Shown here: positions 10,275 through 20,172 of the stretch, in pieces
Layout of the letters: each line of letters starts with the position of its first letter
How positions within the stretch are numbered: the stretch's first letter is position 1
NCBI GenBank assembly: GCA_003024785.1
Contig: PUQB01000247.1
Location: forward strand, 1-64,000
From: Selaginella tamariscina
Lineage: Eukaryota; Streptophyta; Lycopodiopsida; Selaginellales; Selaginellaceae
DNA length: 64,000 nucleotides
Reading direction: 5' to 3'
Position numbers and translations under genes: made by a program
The notes under the pieces: model-generated
Database searches by the model: none
Told to the model about the DNA's origin: nothing
The model's input: the letters and a program-made list of their open reading frames with translations, nothing else

Positions 10275-11894
10275 AGAGTTGAAGAAATTGTAGCAGTTGA
10301 TTTTGCCCAGGTGGGCGGGAAGGAAACATCCTTTTGATGATGTTGATTTCTTGCCCGAAGATAGGATCTTTGCCAAATGGTTGGGGATTATGGAATCCTT
10401 TTCAAAAGGAACACTGAAGAAGAAGCAGACAAGTGAAGGGAGCCCTCAGAAAGTCTGCAAAGAAACCCAGTAAGACGCCGAAGGCTAAGTCTGTTCAATC
10501 TATAAAGGATGTAGACAACGATTTCAAGCTCACATGGTTGAAGCCTTTAAATGGAACAACGATGGAGGAGATGGAAGTCTTGGCTGATTTGGTGATCGAT
10601 GGCAAATACAATTAACAACAGCAGCCCACCTCTCCTTTTCATCTCAAGGCAATGGAGTTGAAGACGGTCAGGCACTTCAAGGAGTGGTTGGGAATACACT
10701 GCCACAAACTGGGTTGGATCGACTTCAACATACGAAGAGGTCAGCAAATATTTGCATGTGACAACGATGATATGCTTGTCGAATGGGTGAACAATCGGAA
10801 GATCTGGGCAAGAATCTATTGCACGCCAACGCCAAAAAGGAGAACATTGGATGACGCCTTCTCTTATGGCAGTCCTTCAGCAGCGGAGAACCGAATTGAA
10901 CCTTATAAAGGAGGATGCTACGAATCACGACAAGCCCTACAGATGTTTGTTGTTAGATTCGGAGACTTTATGGGGTACATCACTGCTTGTAGGAAACCGT
11001 TTCAATTGTTCGTGATGGATCGGCGGGTGTCAAAAAATCTTCGACAGATAGGGCACTAGAGGATTTGGTGGAGAAACTTAGCCGTGCAAGCATGTACAAA
11101 GAAGGTATTTATTATTGAATTCATGCTTGCACTCTTCACTGATACTACTTTTCAGGTATTTATTTCTTGATTCTTGCTCATGTCACCGATACTTTTGCCT
11201 TCTCCTTTGCCAAGAGAATAAACATCGTTGGACAGGATTTTATATGAATGATGCTAATCCAAGTGCATTGATTCGTTGTTCACTTGGTTGTTAGGAATGC
11301 GCCAAACAATTTCAAACTTCCAAATGACTGGCCAGGCATCTGTTTGCACTCCAACGGCCCTGAACCTCCATCCGATACACCGATAGGATGAGTGACGTAT
11401 TCGGCAATGTACGTTATCCAAACATTACAAGTCAAGCGGCACGGAGCATCGTCAACTTGATCAGGGGTCCTCACAGTGATGCGTGGGTTTTTGACTACTG
11501 CACTAGGGGGTCCGTCTTGAAGGAGTGTTACCTTCGGCATACATGTGTGTTTGCCGTTGAAAAGGATAAGACCATGGTTGAGGACCTGAACAAGTGGATA
11601 GATTGGTTCAACTGAGTACCCCAACGAATCCATAAAGGAGTATTTGAGAAAGTTCCCTCCAGATAAGTGCGATAGCTCTGAAGGTGAATCTGGTTCAATG
11701 TCGGAGTCTGAGACGAACTTCAATCAGATATTAGACCGGAAGTTATCTCGAGGAGTACAGAACATTCGCACACTCCAGGACCCATGGAAACATCAATAGA
11801 AGATGCAGAAGATCTTGAACCATCTCACAAGCGGCTTAGACCTTCTTCGCCTCACTCAGAAGGTAATAGCGAAGAAGAATTGTTAATGAATTGA

Positions 11895-12149
11895 TAGAGT
11901 GACGAATAGTTGTAAATGAGTGTAACATAAGGCATTTTTGTATATTTCTTTTATATTTGTACAGAAAATAAATTCTCAAGGATTAATGAAGCTTTTAGTT
12001 CAAACATGGGTCACACATTAACAAGGTAAATAATATACCTTGATAATTTTAAGGTCAGCTAATTATCATTTTGCAGATGTAATGAAACATTGAGAACATG
12101 GATTTTCAGCATTGCATGAGGTAAGAGAGGGGTTTGGCGACAATTTCTT
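11895..12149. other. Spacer between the methyltransferase-like and phosphatase genes
   Basis: AT-rich. A possible short exon at about 12077-12120 (after TTTTGCAG and before GTAAGAGAGG) could be 5' untranslated sequence of the phosphatase gene. Not certain. Confidence 0.35.
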
Positions 12150-13308
12150 GTGCCACATGTCAGAATGACAGAGTTCATGCAGGAAATGGATAATAATGCA
12201 GCTCAAAACATCGTTACCATGGGGGCCACTTCATCATCATTTTTATTGGCTTCAGTTCCGAAATCAATTTCTTCAGCGCATGCAATATCTGAATCTTGTA
12301 AGGATGATGTACAATTAAATGATGAAGGGATAGGCAACGAGATAGTGGCAACGGATAAATGTGAAAGGGAGCAAACAAGTGATTTGCAAAGTATTCAAGA
12401 GGCAACGCTATCTCATGTTACTCATGGCCATATTGTGTTGTTGGATGTCAATGGTGTTCTGCTTCATCGACAAAGGCCCGAGGATAGAAAAAAGAAATCA
12501 AACAAGGAGATTTCATTCCTTGTCATGGTAAATTTCGATATGATATTATTTTTCGTCCAGGGTTGGATCGTCTCTTTCAAAAGCTTAAGGAGATGGGTGC
12601 GCTTGTGGGATTTGGTCATGCATGCAGATTCATAACTTAACACCGCTGTTGAATTTACTTAAGAAACATTGTAGTGTTGCAGAAGAGGTGATTCGTAAAG
12701 ATTGGATTTTTGACCAGCGAATATGTTATAAACCTCTCGAATTTCACAATATAAGAAAGGAAAGCAAGCCATACTTCTTCAAGAATGAAAGAATAATTGG
12801 GACTCATGGGGAGATCAGTCGCTTAAGGATAATGAAGAATGCACAGATGTTAGTAGTAGACGACTCTCCTCAGAAGGCTATGCTCAACCAAAACATTGCT
12901 TGTATTCATCCAATCACTTTCGATCCATATTCTGATACCGATATCATGGATGAGCTAGTGAACTACTTGGATACGTGCCTCAGAAAGAAGAATCTCGAAA
13001 ATTTTTGTGAGCAGTATCCACCGTATCATACATTTCCTGAAGCTTTTCTTTCTCGTGATATTGAATTTTATAAAATGAAGGATAGCAACCGGGCGCTTTA
13101 TAATATTATTCTTAAGGAACGTCAGTTTTTAGATGAGCCTTTATGCAGACCTTCTCTTATCACATCTTATGTATTAACAAGGATGGCAACTCCCAATTGC
13201 ATTCGTGAGAGTGTTAAGTGGTGGCAACAACATCAAGATATTGACCAAAATGATTTGATTAATCCGGAGAGTGATGATTTAGACAAAAAAGAAGATTTCT
13301 TTGTATGA
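12150..13308 (+). pseudogene. FCP1/NIF-type HAD phosphatase gene, two frameshifts
   Basis: The HAD motif I region is HIVLLDVNGVLLHR (about 12429-12470). The second acidic position of DxDx(T/V) is Asn, as in a plant subgroup with LDxNGxL; whether it is catalytic is unclear. After a frameshift near 12516 the next frame reads CHGKFRYDIIFRPGLDRLF. After another near 12615 it reads MQIHNLTPLLNLLKKHC and continues to the stop at 13308. The last frame contains VIRKDWIFDQ and MLVVDDSPQKA, the VDD motif IV of FCP1/SCP phosphatases. It ends in a roughly 120-residue tail with WWQQHQDIDQNDLINPESDD. Family members dephosphorylate Ser/Thr, classically the RNA polymerase II CTD; the substrate here is unknown. 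The N-terminal ~90 residues are Ser/Asp/Glu-rich and unrecognised. A second copy of the 3' half lies at 36334-37280. Confidence 0.75.
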
Positions 13309-13614
13309 TAGGAAGAAAGTATTTATAAAAAATTAACATGTTGATAAGAAAATGATTTCATTTGTAATTATGTTTGATAGTATTTCTTCATTATTGTAAA
13401 CTATTTTTAGAATAATATGAATATTCTAAGATATTTTAGGAATATTCCTTACTAAGTAAGGTTATTGAAGGATTAATTAATTAATTAATTAATATTTAAG
13501 GCTTAATTACATATTAATTAAATGATTAATTAATAATTAAAACTTAAGTATTAATTAGTAATTTATTTTATATTCCCATTTTCACGTATCATGCCACTTT
13601 AGTTCAACGTGCAT
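13309..13614. other. 3' flank of the phosphatase gene
   Basis: AT-rich with (TTAA)n at about 13475-13495. It is shared with the duplicate at 37010-37280 up to ...CAACGTGCAT (13614), where the gypsy fragment begins. Confidence 0.7.
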
Positions 13615-13795
13615 AAAGGATCATTTGGATCAGTCCCACACAATAAAAAGGTCGTCCTGAAGGCGATACTGCGAATGTAAATGCCTAAAAGGTAAGTCAT
13701 CAGCAAGTGATGCAAGATTCTCAAACCCATCACGAAGCCTTCGAATCCATGACTCACCTTTTGAGCTTTCTTAACCTTATCCAAAGACAGCAAAT

Positions 13796-14488
13796 CTAAC
13801 TCTGTATTCTGCGGACACTAAACATCAAACACAACAATTGCTGATGGTATGGAATCTTCATCCAAAAAGTCCACTGAAGTTGGAATAACTGGTTCCTCTG
13901 GGCAACAGAAGAAAGAGAAGGTGGAAGAGGAGCCCGAGAAAGAGCATCAGCCATGGAACTTCTTGGGCGATGAACAACTTCAAAGTCGTAAATTTGAAGT
14001 TTCAAGGCCCACTGAGCAATACGACCAATCAAATTCTTCCGTTTCAACAACAAAGTGATTGCTGCATGATCGCCTTCCAACAACGTCTGCGAACCATGCA
14101 AGTAGGCATGGAGCTTCTCAAAAACCCCAAACTGTTGCTAGACATCCTTTTCTATCGTGGAGTAGTTCACCTCTGCTGGCTCCAATGTACGGCTGATGTA
14201 CCTAATGGGATGTCGTTGTCCAGGAACACTCGTACTCTCCTGCATCAATACGCCCTCGAGGCCGATGTCAGAAGCATTTACACGCAAGATGAAAGGACAG
14301 GTGTAATCTGAGTACGCCAAAACTGAAGGAGTCGTCAATAACTCTTTGAGATCTACAAATGCATGCTTGCAATCCTTAGACCAAACAAAAGAAGTCATTG
14401 ACGACTTCAACAACGCCCGCAATGGTGCAGTGCGATCTGAAAGATATCCACAAAACGACCCAGATATTGTACCTTGCCAAGAAAGCAT
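13796..14488 (-). pseudogene. RNase H of the short-LTR gypsy element
   Basis: Two frames. 14488-14138 contains FILRVNASDIGLEGVLMQES and PIRYISRTLEPAEVNYSTIE. 14101-13796 contains ITLLLKRKNLIGRIAQWALK and VHRPRSSMADALSRAP. This is the standard gypsy RNase H and tether region. Confidence 0.8.
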
Positions 14489-14665
14489 TGCACATCATTC
14501 ACACACTTTGGCGTAGGGAACTTCAAAAACTGCAACCAGTTTGTCAGGATCGACTTGCAAACCTTCACGTGAAATGCGATAACCTAAATAAGTGGTGTCC
14601 TTTGATCCAAACACACACTTAGATGGCTTCAACTTCAAACCAACTTCCCGCGCCGATCCAAAACC

Positions 14666-15067
14666 TTACGACATCACCGACATGTTCCTCCACGTTCCAT
14701 CCGAATGGATCAAAACATCATCGATGAAATCGGCAGTCACCTCCGACATGTCACAAAGAACCTTGTTCATCATATGCTGGAAAGTTGCTGAAGCATTGCT
14801 CAAACCGAAAGGCATCACCAAGAACTCGTACAGGCCAAATGGTGTCCGAAAAGCAGTCTTGGGAATGTCCATGTCAGCCATTGGAACTTGCCAATATTCA
14901 GAGGCGAGATCTAACTTAGTGAACCAACGGCTCACCAGTCGATCCAAAAGGTCTGCAGTATAAGGAAGTGGATACACATCTGAGATGGTTACCTCATTTA
15001 ATGGGCGATAGTCAATGCAGAATCGAACGCTCCCATCAGGCTTCATTACAAGATGAGGTTCGCACAC
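14666..15067 (-). pseudogene. Reverse transcriptase fragment of the short-LTR gypsy element
   Basis: The RT core has FCIDYRPLNEVTISDVYPLP, FTKLDLASEYWQVPM, TAFRTPFGLYEFLVMPFGLS and FIDDVLIHS. The catalytic F-x-D-D box reads FIDD after loss of flanking residues. The upstream RT portion lies in another frame at 15445-15077 (PVRRWSPKELKILRANVKEM). Confidence 0.85.
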
Positions 15068-15840
15068 CCAAGGACTTCAAGATTTCCTGATAACACCCTT
15101 CTCCAACATCTCTTTGACATTCGCTCGTAAGATCTTGAGCTCCTTTGGTGACCAACGCCGAACAGGTACCTTGATTGGCCTAGCGTCTCCAATTGGAATA
15201 GGGTGGCGTGTCGCAATCTTAGCCCCAGATGACAAGTCGAAGTTGAAAACATCAACATACTTCTTCTTGAGTTGAGCAGCACGACAATCATCTGAATGGT
15301 CCAGAGAAGGAAAGAAAGAGCATGAAGGGAAAATAGTTGGAAGTAGGGGTGAGACAAAAGTGGATGGAAGCAAAGGTGGAAGCAGATGGACGAAGTTGGA
15401 ATAGAAGTAAGAGGAATGGAAGAAAGACGAGGGAGAGTCAAACAAGGGGGAGACTTTTCAAAGTCACACTTGGCATGATTGCGAGTTAACCAATCCATAC
15501 CAAGAATAAGGTGAAAAGCTTGACTCGGCACCACCCGCAAAGATTGAAGCTCGAGCTCACATCATCCACACGAACAACAATGTCCACTTCATCCCGCGAA
15601 CAAGCATGAGTATGTCCGTTGCCGTACAGAATGAAGACTGGTTCTACCGCACGACGCAAATGAAGGCTGCAACGTGTACAACAGATTGAGAAACAGAGGA
15701 CAAACTTGAACCTGTATCCACCAACACTGAAAGGAAAACAGGACGTGGCGTATTAAACGAGCTTGAAAAGTGAAAACCGGATGATTTGGTGCCGAGTGAA
15801 CCCCTTGATGATACTCCCGAAAGAAAGATGGAGGGGTCAC
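15046..15840 (-). pseudogene. Aspartic protease of the short-LTR gypsy element
   Basis: The active-site strand VLVDTGSSLSSVSQSVVHVA can be read near 15745-15690, and HLILGMDWLTRNHAKCDF near 15515-15460. They lie in different frames, so at least one frameshift separates them. Confidence 0.75.
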
Positions 15841-15866
15841 TAATTTATTCGCACGAGGACCCTCCT

Positions 15867-16798
15867 CTACTCGTGCGATTCGTCGTTTCCCGGAAGATCC
15901 ACCGCATCACAACCTTCCACTGCAGCAGCACCAACCGGACGTTGTTGACGCCATGGCCTCCATCCTGGAAATGGGGGACGCCAATCGGGAAACCGTTGAC
16001 AGCGCCGATACGTGTGTCCAACCATCACACACCCAACAACGAACTGCACGTCCATGGGCCCACCTTGTGCTGGTACACGAGCGGCAACAGCCTCAACCTC
16101 CATCGGAGCAGGTCCATCCCCAACATGAGTGGAACAAGAGCACGTGAAGGCAAGTGGGAGAGGTGACGACTCATATCGTTGTGCCAGCCTCAAAGCATCG
16201 TCAAGAGTCACTGGAGCTAGTGCATGCACAAGCCCCACAAGGTCTTGACGAAGTGCTGGCCACAACATACCTAACTTGATGCGTTCCGACATGTTAGGTT
16301 CTGCACGCAGCAAAAGGCTTCGAAAGCGAACACCAAACTGCATCACCGACTCAGATGGCTCCTGACGAATACGATGCAACTGCTGAAAAGCATCATCACA
16401 GTCGTCCGCATGCCCAAATGCACGTTTGAAGATCTCTGGAAGAATATTCCAATCTCCACGAGTTGCAACGTCCAGACCATTGTACCACTGCAACGCCGTC
16501 CCTTGAAGACAAGTAGGAAACTCGCGCAAACACTGAGCACCGTCCCACGAATGATATGTGGCAACCACAGTGAAGTGGTCAAACCAATGGTACACATCAT
16601 CTCCAGGATTTCCGCGAAAGAAATCCGGTCGGACACGGGGGTTTGCAGGAGGAGTACCCTGGCTGTGAATGCTGCCATCAACTGAGAATGATTGTTCAAT
16701 TGCACACGCATGGCATCCAACAACTGCATGAGTAACTGCTCCACAGACAAGGGATTTGCCTGTTGTGGATTCATGGACGAAGAAGAGACAAAATCCAC
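15867..16798 (-). pseudogene. Gag of the short-LTR gypsy element
   Basis: The start MDFVSSSSMNPQQANPL (16798) is followed after a frameshift by a retrotransposon Gag domain (16595-15867) with FPTCLQGTALQWYN, FKRAFGHADDCDDAF and RIRQEPSESVMQFGVRFRSL. The zinc knuckle CVMVGHTYRRC is damaged: the expected first CxxC has become FVVGC. Confidence 0.8.
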
Positions 16799-16897
16799 AA
16801 GAAAGGAATAGATCTAGACAATGGAAAAGCTAGACCTAAGAAGACAAAGAAAAGAAAAAGACACAAATCCGAGCACTCCGTAGGGACAATTAGAGGT

Positions 16898-16914
16898 GCC
16901 CCTCACCTCCACCA
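16898..16914 (-). other. tRNA-type primer-binding site (TGGTGGAGGTGAGGGGC)
   Basis: One base separates it from the LTR end. It starts with TGG, as expected for pairing with a tRNA 3' CCA end. This contrasts with the chromoviruses further right. Confidence 0.6.
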
Positions 16915-16915
16915 A

Positions 16916-17079
16916 TGTGAGAGCTCGGAATATAGAAATGTGTATATCCATTAGTTCAGAAACCCTAACTTATATACAAGAGCGAGTGGTCCAGATTGAA
17001 TCCAATCCGACGGCTATCAAAATCCACTACGCTAATAATAATAGTATGTGCACATGCAGCCGTACACGTGGATCTTACA
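16916..17079 (-). repeat. 164-bp LTR of the short-LTR gypsy element
   Basis: It begins TGTGAGA and ends TCTTACA on the plus strand. In element orientation it contains a TATA box (TGTATATAAG, near 16973-16982). It directly abuts the primer-binding site. Confidence 0.75.
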
Positions 17080-17855
17080 ACTATTATTATTTTATAGATT
17101 TTAATTTAGTTTATTCCTTGCTACATTCTTGCTCATGTACATTAGATTCCATGAAAAATTAGTTTTTAAAATTCATTAAATGTTTTATACGTTTGCATAC
17201 ATATCCTTGAATATGGTACAAATATTATTGTAAATAGGTGATTTAACTTAATATTAGATTAATTCAATAATAAATAAAAATATATACTTAAAAGAATATG
17301 AAGATTGAATTTCTTTTTTTCTTATTAAAATAAAAATATTAATTATAAAATTATTAAAATATCTTCAAAAATATCATAGAGTTATGATAGAGTATTTTAA
17401 GAATATGCTTTAAAACCTATTTATAAAAAATTAGTATGTCTTATATGTTTCTAACTTAAAAATGAAATATATTTCAAAAATATGTTTTTAAATTAATACT
17501 TTTATCAAGCTATTATCATGTTTTAATACCTATTTATACTTATCTTTTATAGTTTTCTCTTATGTATCATCAATTCAATGTATGCAGTTCTCCATATATT
17601 CCACTTTTTATTCTTGACACTTGACATGTATAATGTTTGATCACTTAGTTAAAGAGAATGATATTTGTCTTATCATATTCTTTGTTGGAACATGTAGTCT
17701 TACAAAACCGTTCTAATGCATAGTTTACATAGTCCATAGTATGATACCATCATAAAGAGTGGTTTTATCTCAAACTTCCTAGTTTAGTTACACATTATGT
17801 CATAGGACACTATCATACTTTATTTACACACACATATCTTTTTTCCACACATCCT
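17080..17855. other. AT-rich spacer, no gene seen
   Basis: Very AT-rich DNA between the gypsy LTR and the copia LTR remnant. No convincing open frame or repeat structure was seen. Confidence 0.55.
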
Positions 17856-18085
17856 TGTAGGAATGCAGAAAAGAATAAAGGTGGACACATACTGTCAAAG
17901 TTTTTACTACTACACTTAGGTGTTTAGGAATAGTCTGACTAGTTATCCTAAATACTTTGAAATCTCTAGGCAAATGTAGCATTTACCTTCTAAAGAACTC
18001 TTACCCTTGTTTTTTGCATTTCAACTCGGTTGTTAGTTTTGGTTAGTTCGGCATGTTAAAATATGAATAGAAACAGTGATATATG

Positions 18086-18190
18086 CCGTAGTAAAAAAAT
18101 GCTACGGATTAGTAATTAAACTAAATTAATATTAGTAAACTAGTAATTAAATTAGTAATTAAACATTTCCATAGCATTTTTTGACTACGG
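18086..18190. mobile_element. 105-bp foldback MITE
   Basis: Terminal inverted repeats CCGTAGTAAAAAAATGCTACG and CATAGCATTTTTTGACTACGG match at all but about three positions. It is inside the solo LTR at 17893-19966. Confidence 0.7.
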
Positions 18191-18241
18191 ATTTAATCAC
18201 TGGACAGAAACACCCCTTGACCTAACCCTAAGTTTGCCTTA

Positions 18242-18668
18242 GAGGTGGTTCACATGTGCCCTTACCTCAAGAATCTTTTTACCCTCACTAGGTCACATGT
18301 AATATTTTACCCTCACCCTCGTGAGGGTCTCAAGGGCAAGATTCTAAATAAGCTTATATTTTAATTAAATTCCCTCACCCTCGTGAGGGTAAGAATATGC
18401 TTTTTCTTGCCACGTGTTTCATTATTATAGGTTTAAATAAAAAAAATTAAAATATATTAATAAAATAGGTAAAAAAAATTTTAAAAAAATTATATATAAA
18501 AAGAACTATGTAATTAAGAAACTCATAATTCTAATTTATATTTATTTTATTTTAGAACACAAATTTTATTAAGTTTAAATTAATATCGTGAGGGTAAATA
18601 GGTCATATGTAACCCTCACTCTCACCTTCACCCTCACATGAGGGTGAGGGCACATGTGAACCGCCTTT
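18242..18668. mobile_element. 427-bp MITE, Harbinger/Tourist-like
   Basis: The termini match as inverted repeats: GAGGTGGTTCACATGTGCCC on the left and, reversed, AAAGGCGGTTCACATGTGCC on the right. TTA (18239-18241) and TAA (18669-18671) flank it, consistent with the TWA target of PIF/Harbinger. Subterminal CCCTCACCCTCGTGAGGGT dyads recur inside (about 18310, 18370 and 18640). The superfamily is an inference from TSD and TIR only. Confidence 0.65.
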
Positions 18669-20172
18669 TAACCCCATGCCCTATCCTTAAACTCATCAAG
18701 TATATTCCTATTGAGAATAATATTTCGTGCTAGCCCGCTTTACAAAATAAGAAAATAAAAAGGGAGGCCTTTATCACATATATTAAATAGATATGTATTG
18801 AGGGTTCAAAGTTCATAACTAAGCTTGTTATTCTTTTACTAGTGCAAGCACTAGCTGTTCGTCAAGGCACAACTCTTTATTGTGTTGCCTCAAATTTCAT
18901 ATGATAAGGGTACGTCTCACCTTTAGAATAACTTACCCTTAACATTGGCAAATTTGTGCAGAATACACATTTCAAGAGTCAAAGGTTCTCCTCCTCCATG
19001 TAAGAGTAGCACTTGCAGTTAAGCATGGCACATATATGTCCTTGTTCAATTATAGGCGTGAGATCTTGGTTGACATGCTCTCTTTACTAAGTTCTTAAGG
19101 GTTCATAGAGGGGTTCTAGAGGTGACATTTGTGAGCCACGTTCATGTCACAAGGTGTAACTCTTGAATTTAAGGGGCTATAGCAAGATAGCTCACATCTT
19201 GAGAAAATAGTGCCACATAAAGATGTAATATTAGGTTAAACAACACATGGCACAATGCCTAAGACACACCCTTTGGGTTGTGTTATGGGTTTAACACTAA
19301 GGGGTGCATGCTTGTGCTTATATCAGGGTGTTAAACCTTGGATATCGGCTCAAGGGAGGTTAGGTATCGTAATTGGGTGTTTATTGGCACACTTGGCTAG
19401 GGAGTGTTTTCCTTGGAGAACCAAGGGTTGAACGACCTAAGCTTGTTAGTAAGAACTCATTCGTGAAGCACTTACAAGGTTATGTACTTAGGGTTATCCA
19501 AACCTAATCTTAGTTTTGCTTACGGCGCACACTCGTGTTTTCATTAAGTATTAACTTTAAGTCTAGGGTATAACTTGGCTATTCAAACCCTTAGGGGTTA
19601 ATTGTGGGTCAGGGTATCCTTTATTACCTAAAAGGGGTCGTACTTCTGGACGAGGGTGATTTCTCAAGGGATAAGTGAAAATGCCTTAGCCCTATCATGG
19701 GGGTATGTGTGGAACACCTTGGTGGGGTTAAGGCATGGGCATGTCTAAGTCTTTAGAATAAAGCTTATTCGGGTTATCCTTTAGGATTTGTAGGGTAGTC
19801 ATTATAAAGGACTTAGGATAAAACCACAAGTCTAATGCTTATTTGGGCATTTGAGTCAGACTCTCAGGGTTGTCTTGGAAAACTTAGTGTTATTCACATG
19901 ATGCTAGATAACCACTTGGCGACCACGTGTTGTCACATGTTAGCTCTTCGGATTAAAACTTTGACACATACACATATATTTCTATTTCACACGATGCTTT
20001 ATATATATAGTCATAAGACTCTTGACTATCCATTTCGACATGCCTCTTTGACTCTTCATTTGGACATGCCATGTCAGTTGATCAAGATTGACATCTTGAC
20101 ACAACTATTATGGCTTGATCAATTGAGAACATCAGTAATCATTGCATTGGTGGGGCAATATTTCAATAACAA

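Larger units (their letters stand above)
8833..11894 (+). pseudogene. ParB-like / C-terminal DNA methyltransferase-like gene, multi-exon, frameshifted
   Basis: The proposed start is ATGGAGTCGTCG at 8833. A 61-bp intron (8856-8916, GTAAG..CAG) joins it to CGIEVTLKTEQEKRWAGGFW. After a frameshift near 9115 the frame continues (9111-9480) with DDARHICLVPSNVTFSDPEV and IFPLHIEEEHSDIIRRL. At 9,700-9,810 and 9,890-10,210 come VNPNFNYRPLNQERVAELME and KYYIISGQHTITAAQRLLDE, which resemble the ParB/sulfiredoxin-fold N-terminal domain. A second intron (10214-10274) follows, then FDDVDFLPEDRIFAKWLG, a Lys-rich linker and a 10652-11059 segment. The last part (11388-11615) has YPNITSQAARSIVNLI then DAWVFDYCTRGSVLKEC and AVEKD. 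This fits motifs I/II at the C-terminus of beta-class N4/N6 methyltransferases. It ends in an acidic tail with HKRLRP and EEELLMN before TGA at 11894. No clear DPPY/DPPW motif was found. The ParB call is moderate and the methyltransferase call tentative. At least six frameshifts are present. Confidence 0.5.
13615..17079 (-). mobile_element. Ty3/gypsy element with a 164-bp LTR, truncated before integrase
   Basis: A single LTR (16916-17079) and a conventional TGG-starting primer-binding site are followed on the minus strand by Gag, protease, reverse transcriptase and RNase H. The reading then stops at 13615 in the linker before the integrase zinc finger (LASLADDLPFRHLHSQYRLQ can be read at about 13660-13720). 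No integrase or second LTR is present. The left edge coincides with the end of the sequence shared with the 37-kb phosphatase copy. Confidence 0.85.
17893..19966. mobile_element. Solo LTR, 2074 bp, with 5-bp target duplication CATAC
   Basis: It starts TGTCAAAGTTTT and ends AAAACTTTGACA. CATAC flanks both sides (17888-17892 and 19967-19971). The insertion splits the copia LTR remnant. There is no internal coding region, so this is most simply a solo LTR. Two smaller MITE-like insertions lie inside; without the larger one it is about 1.65 kb. Confidence 0.8.
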
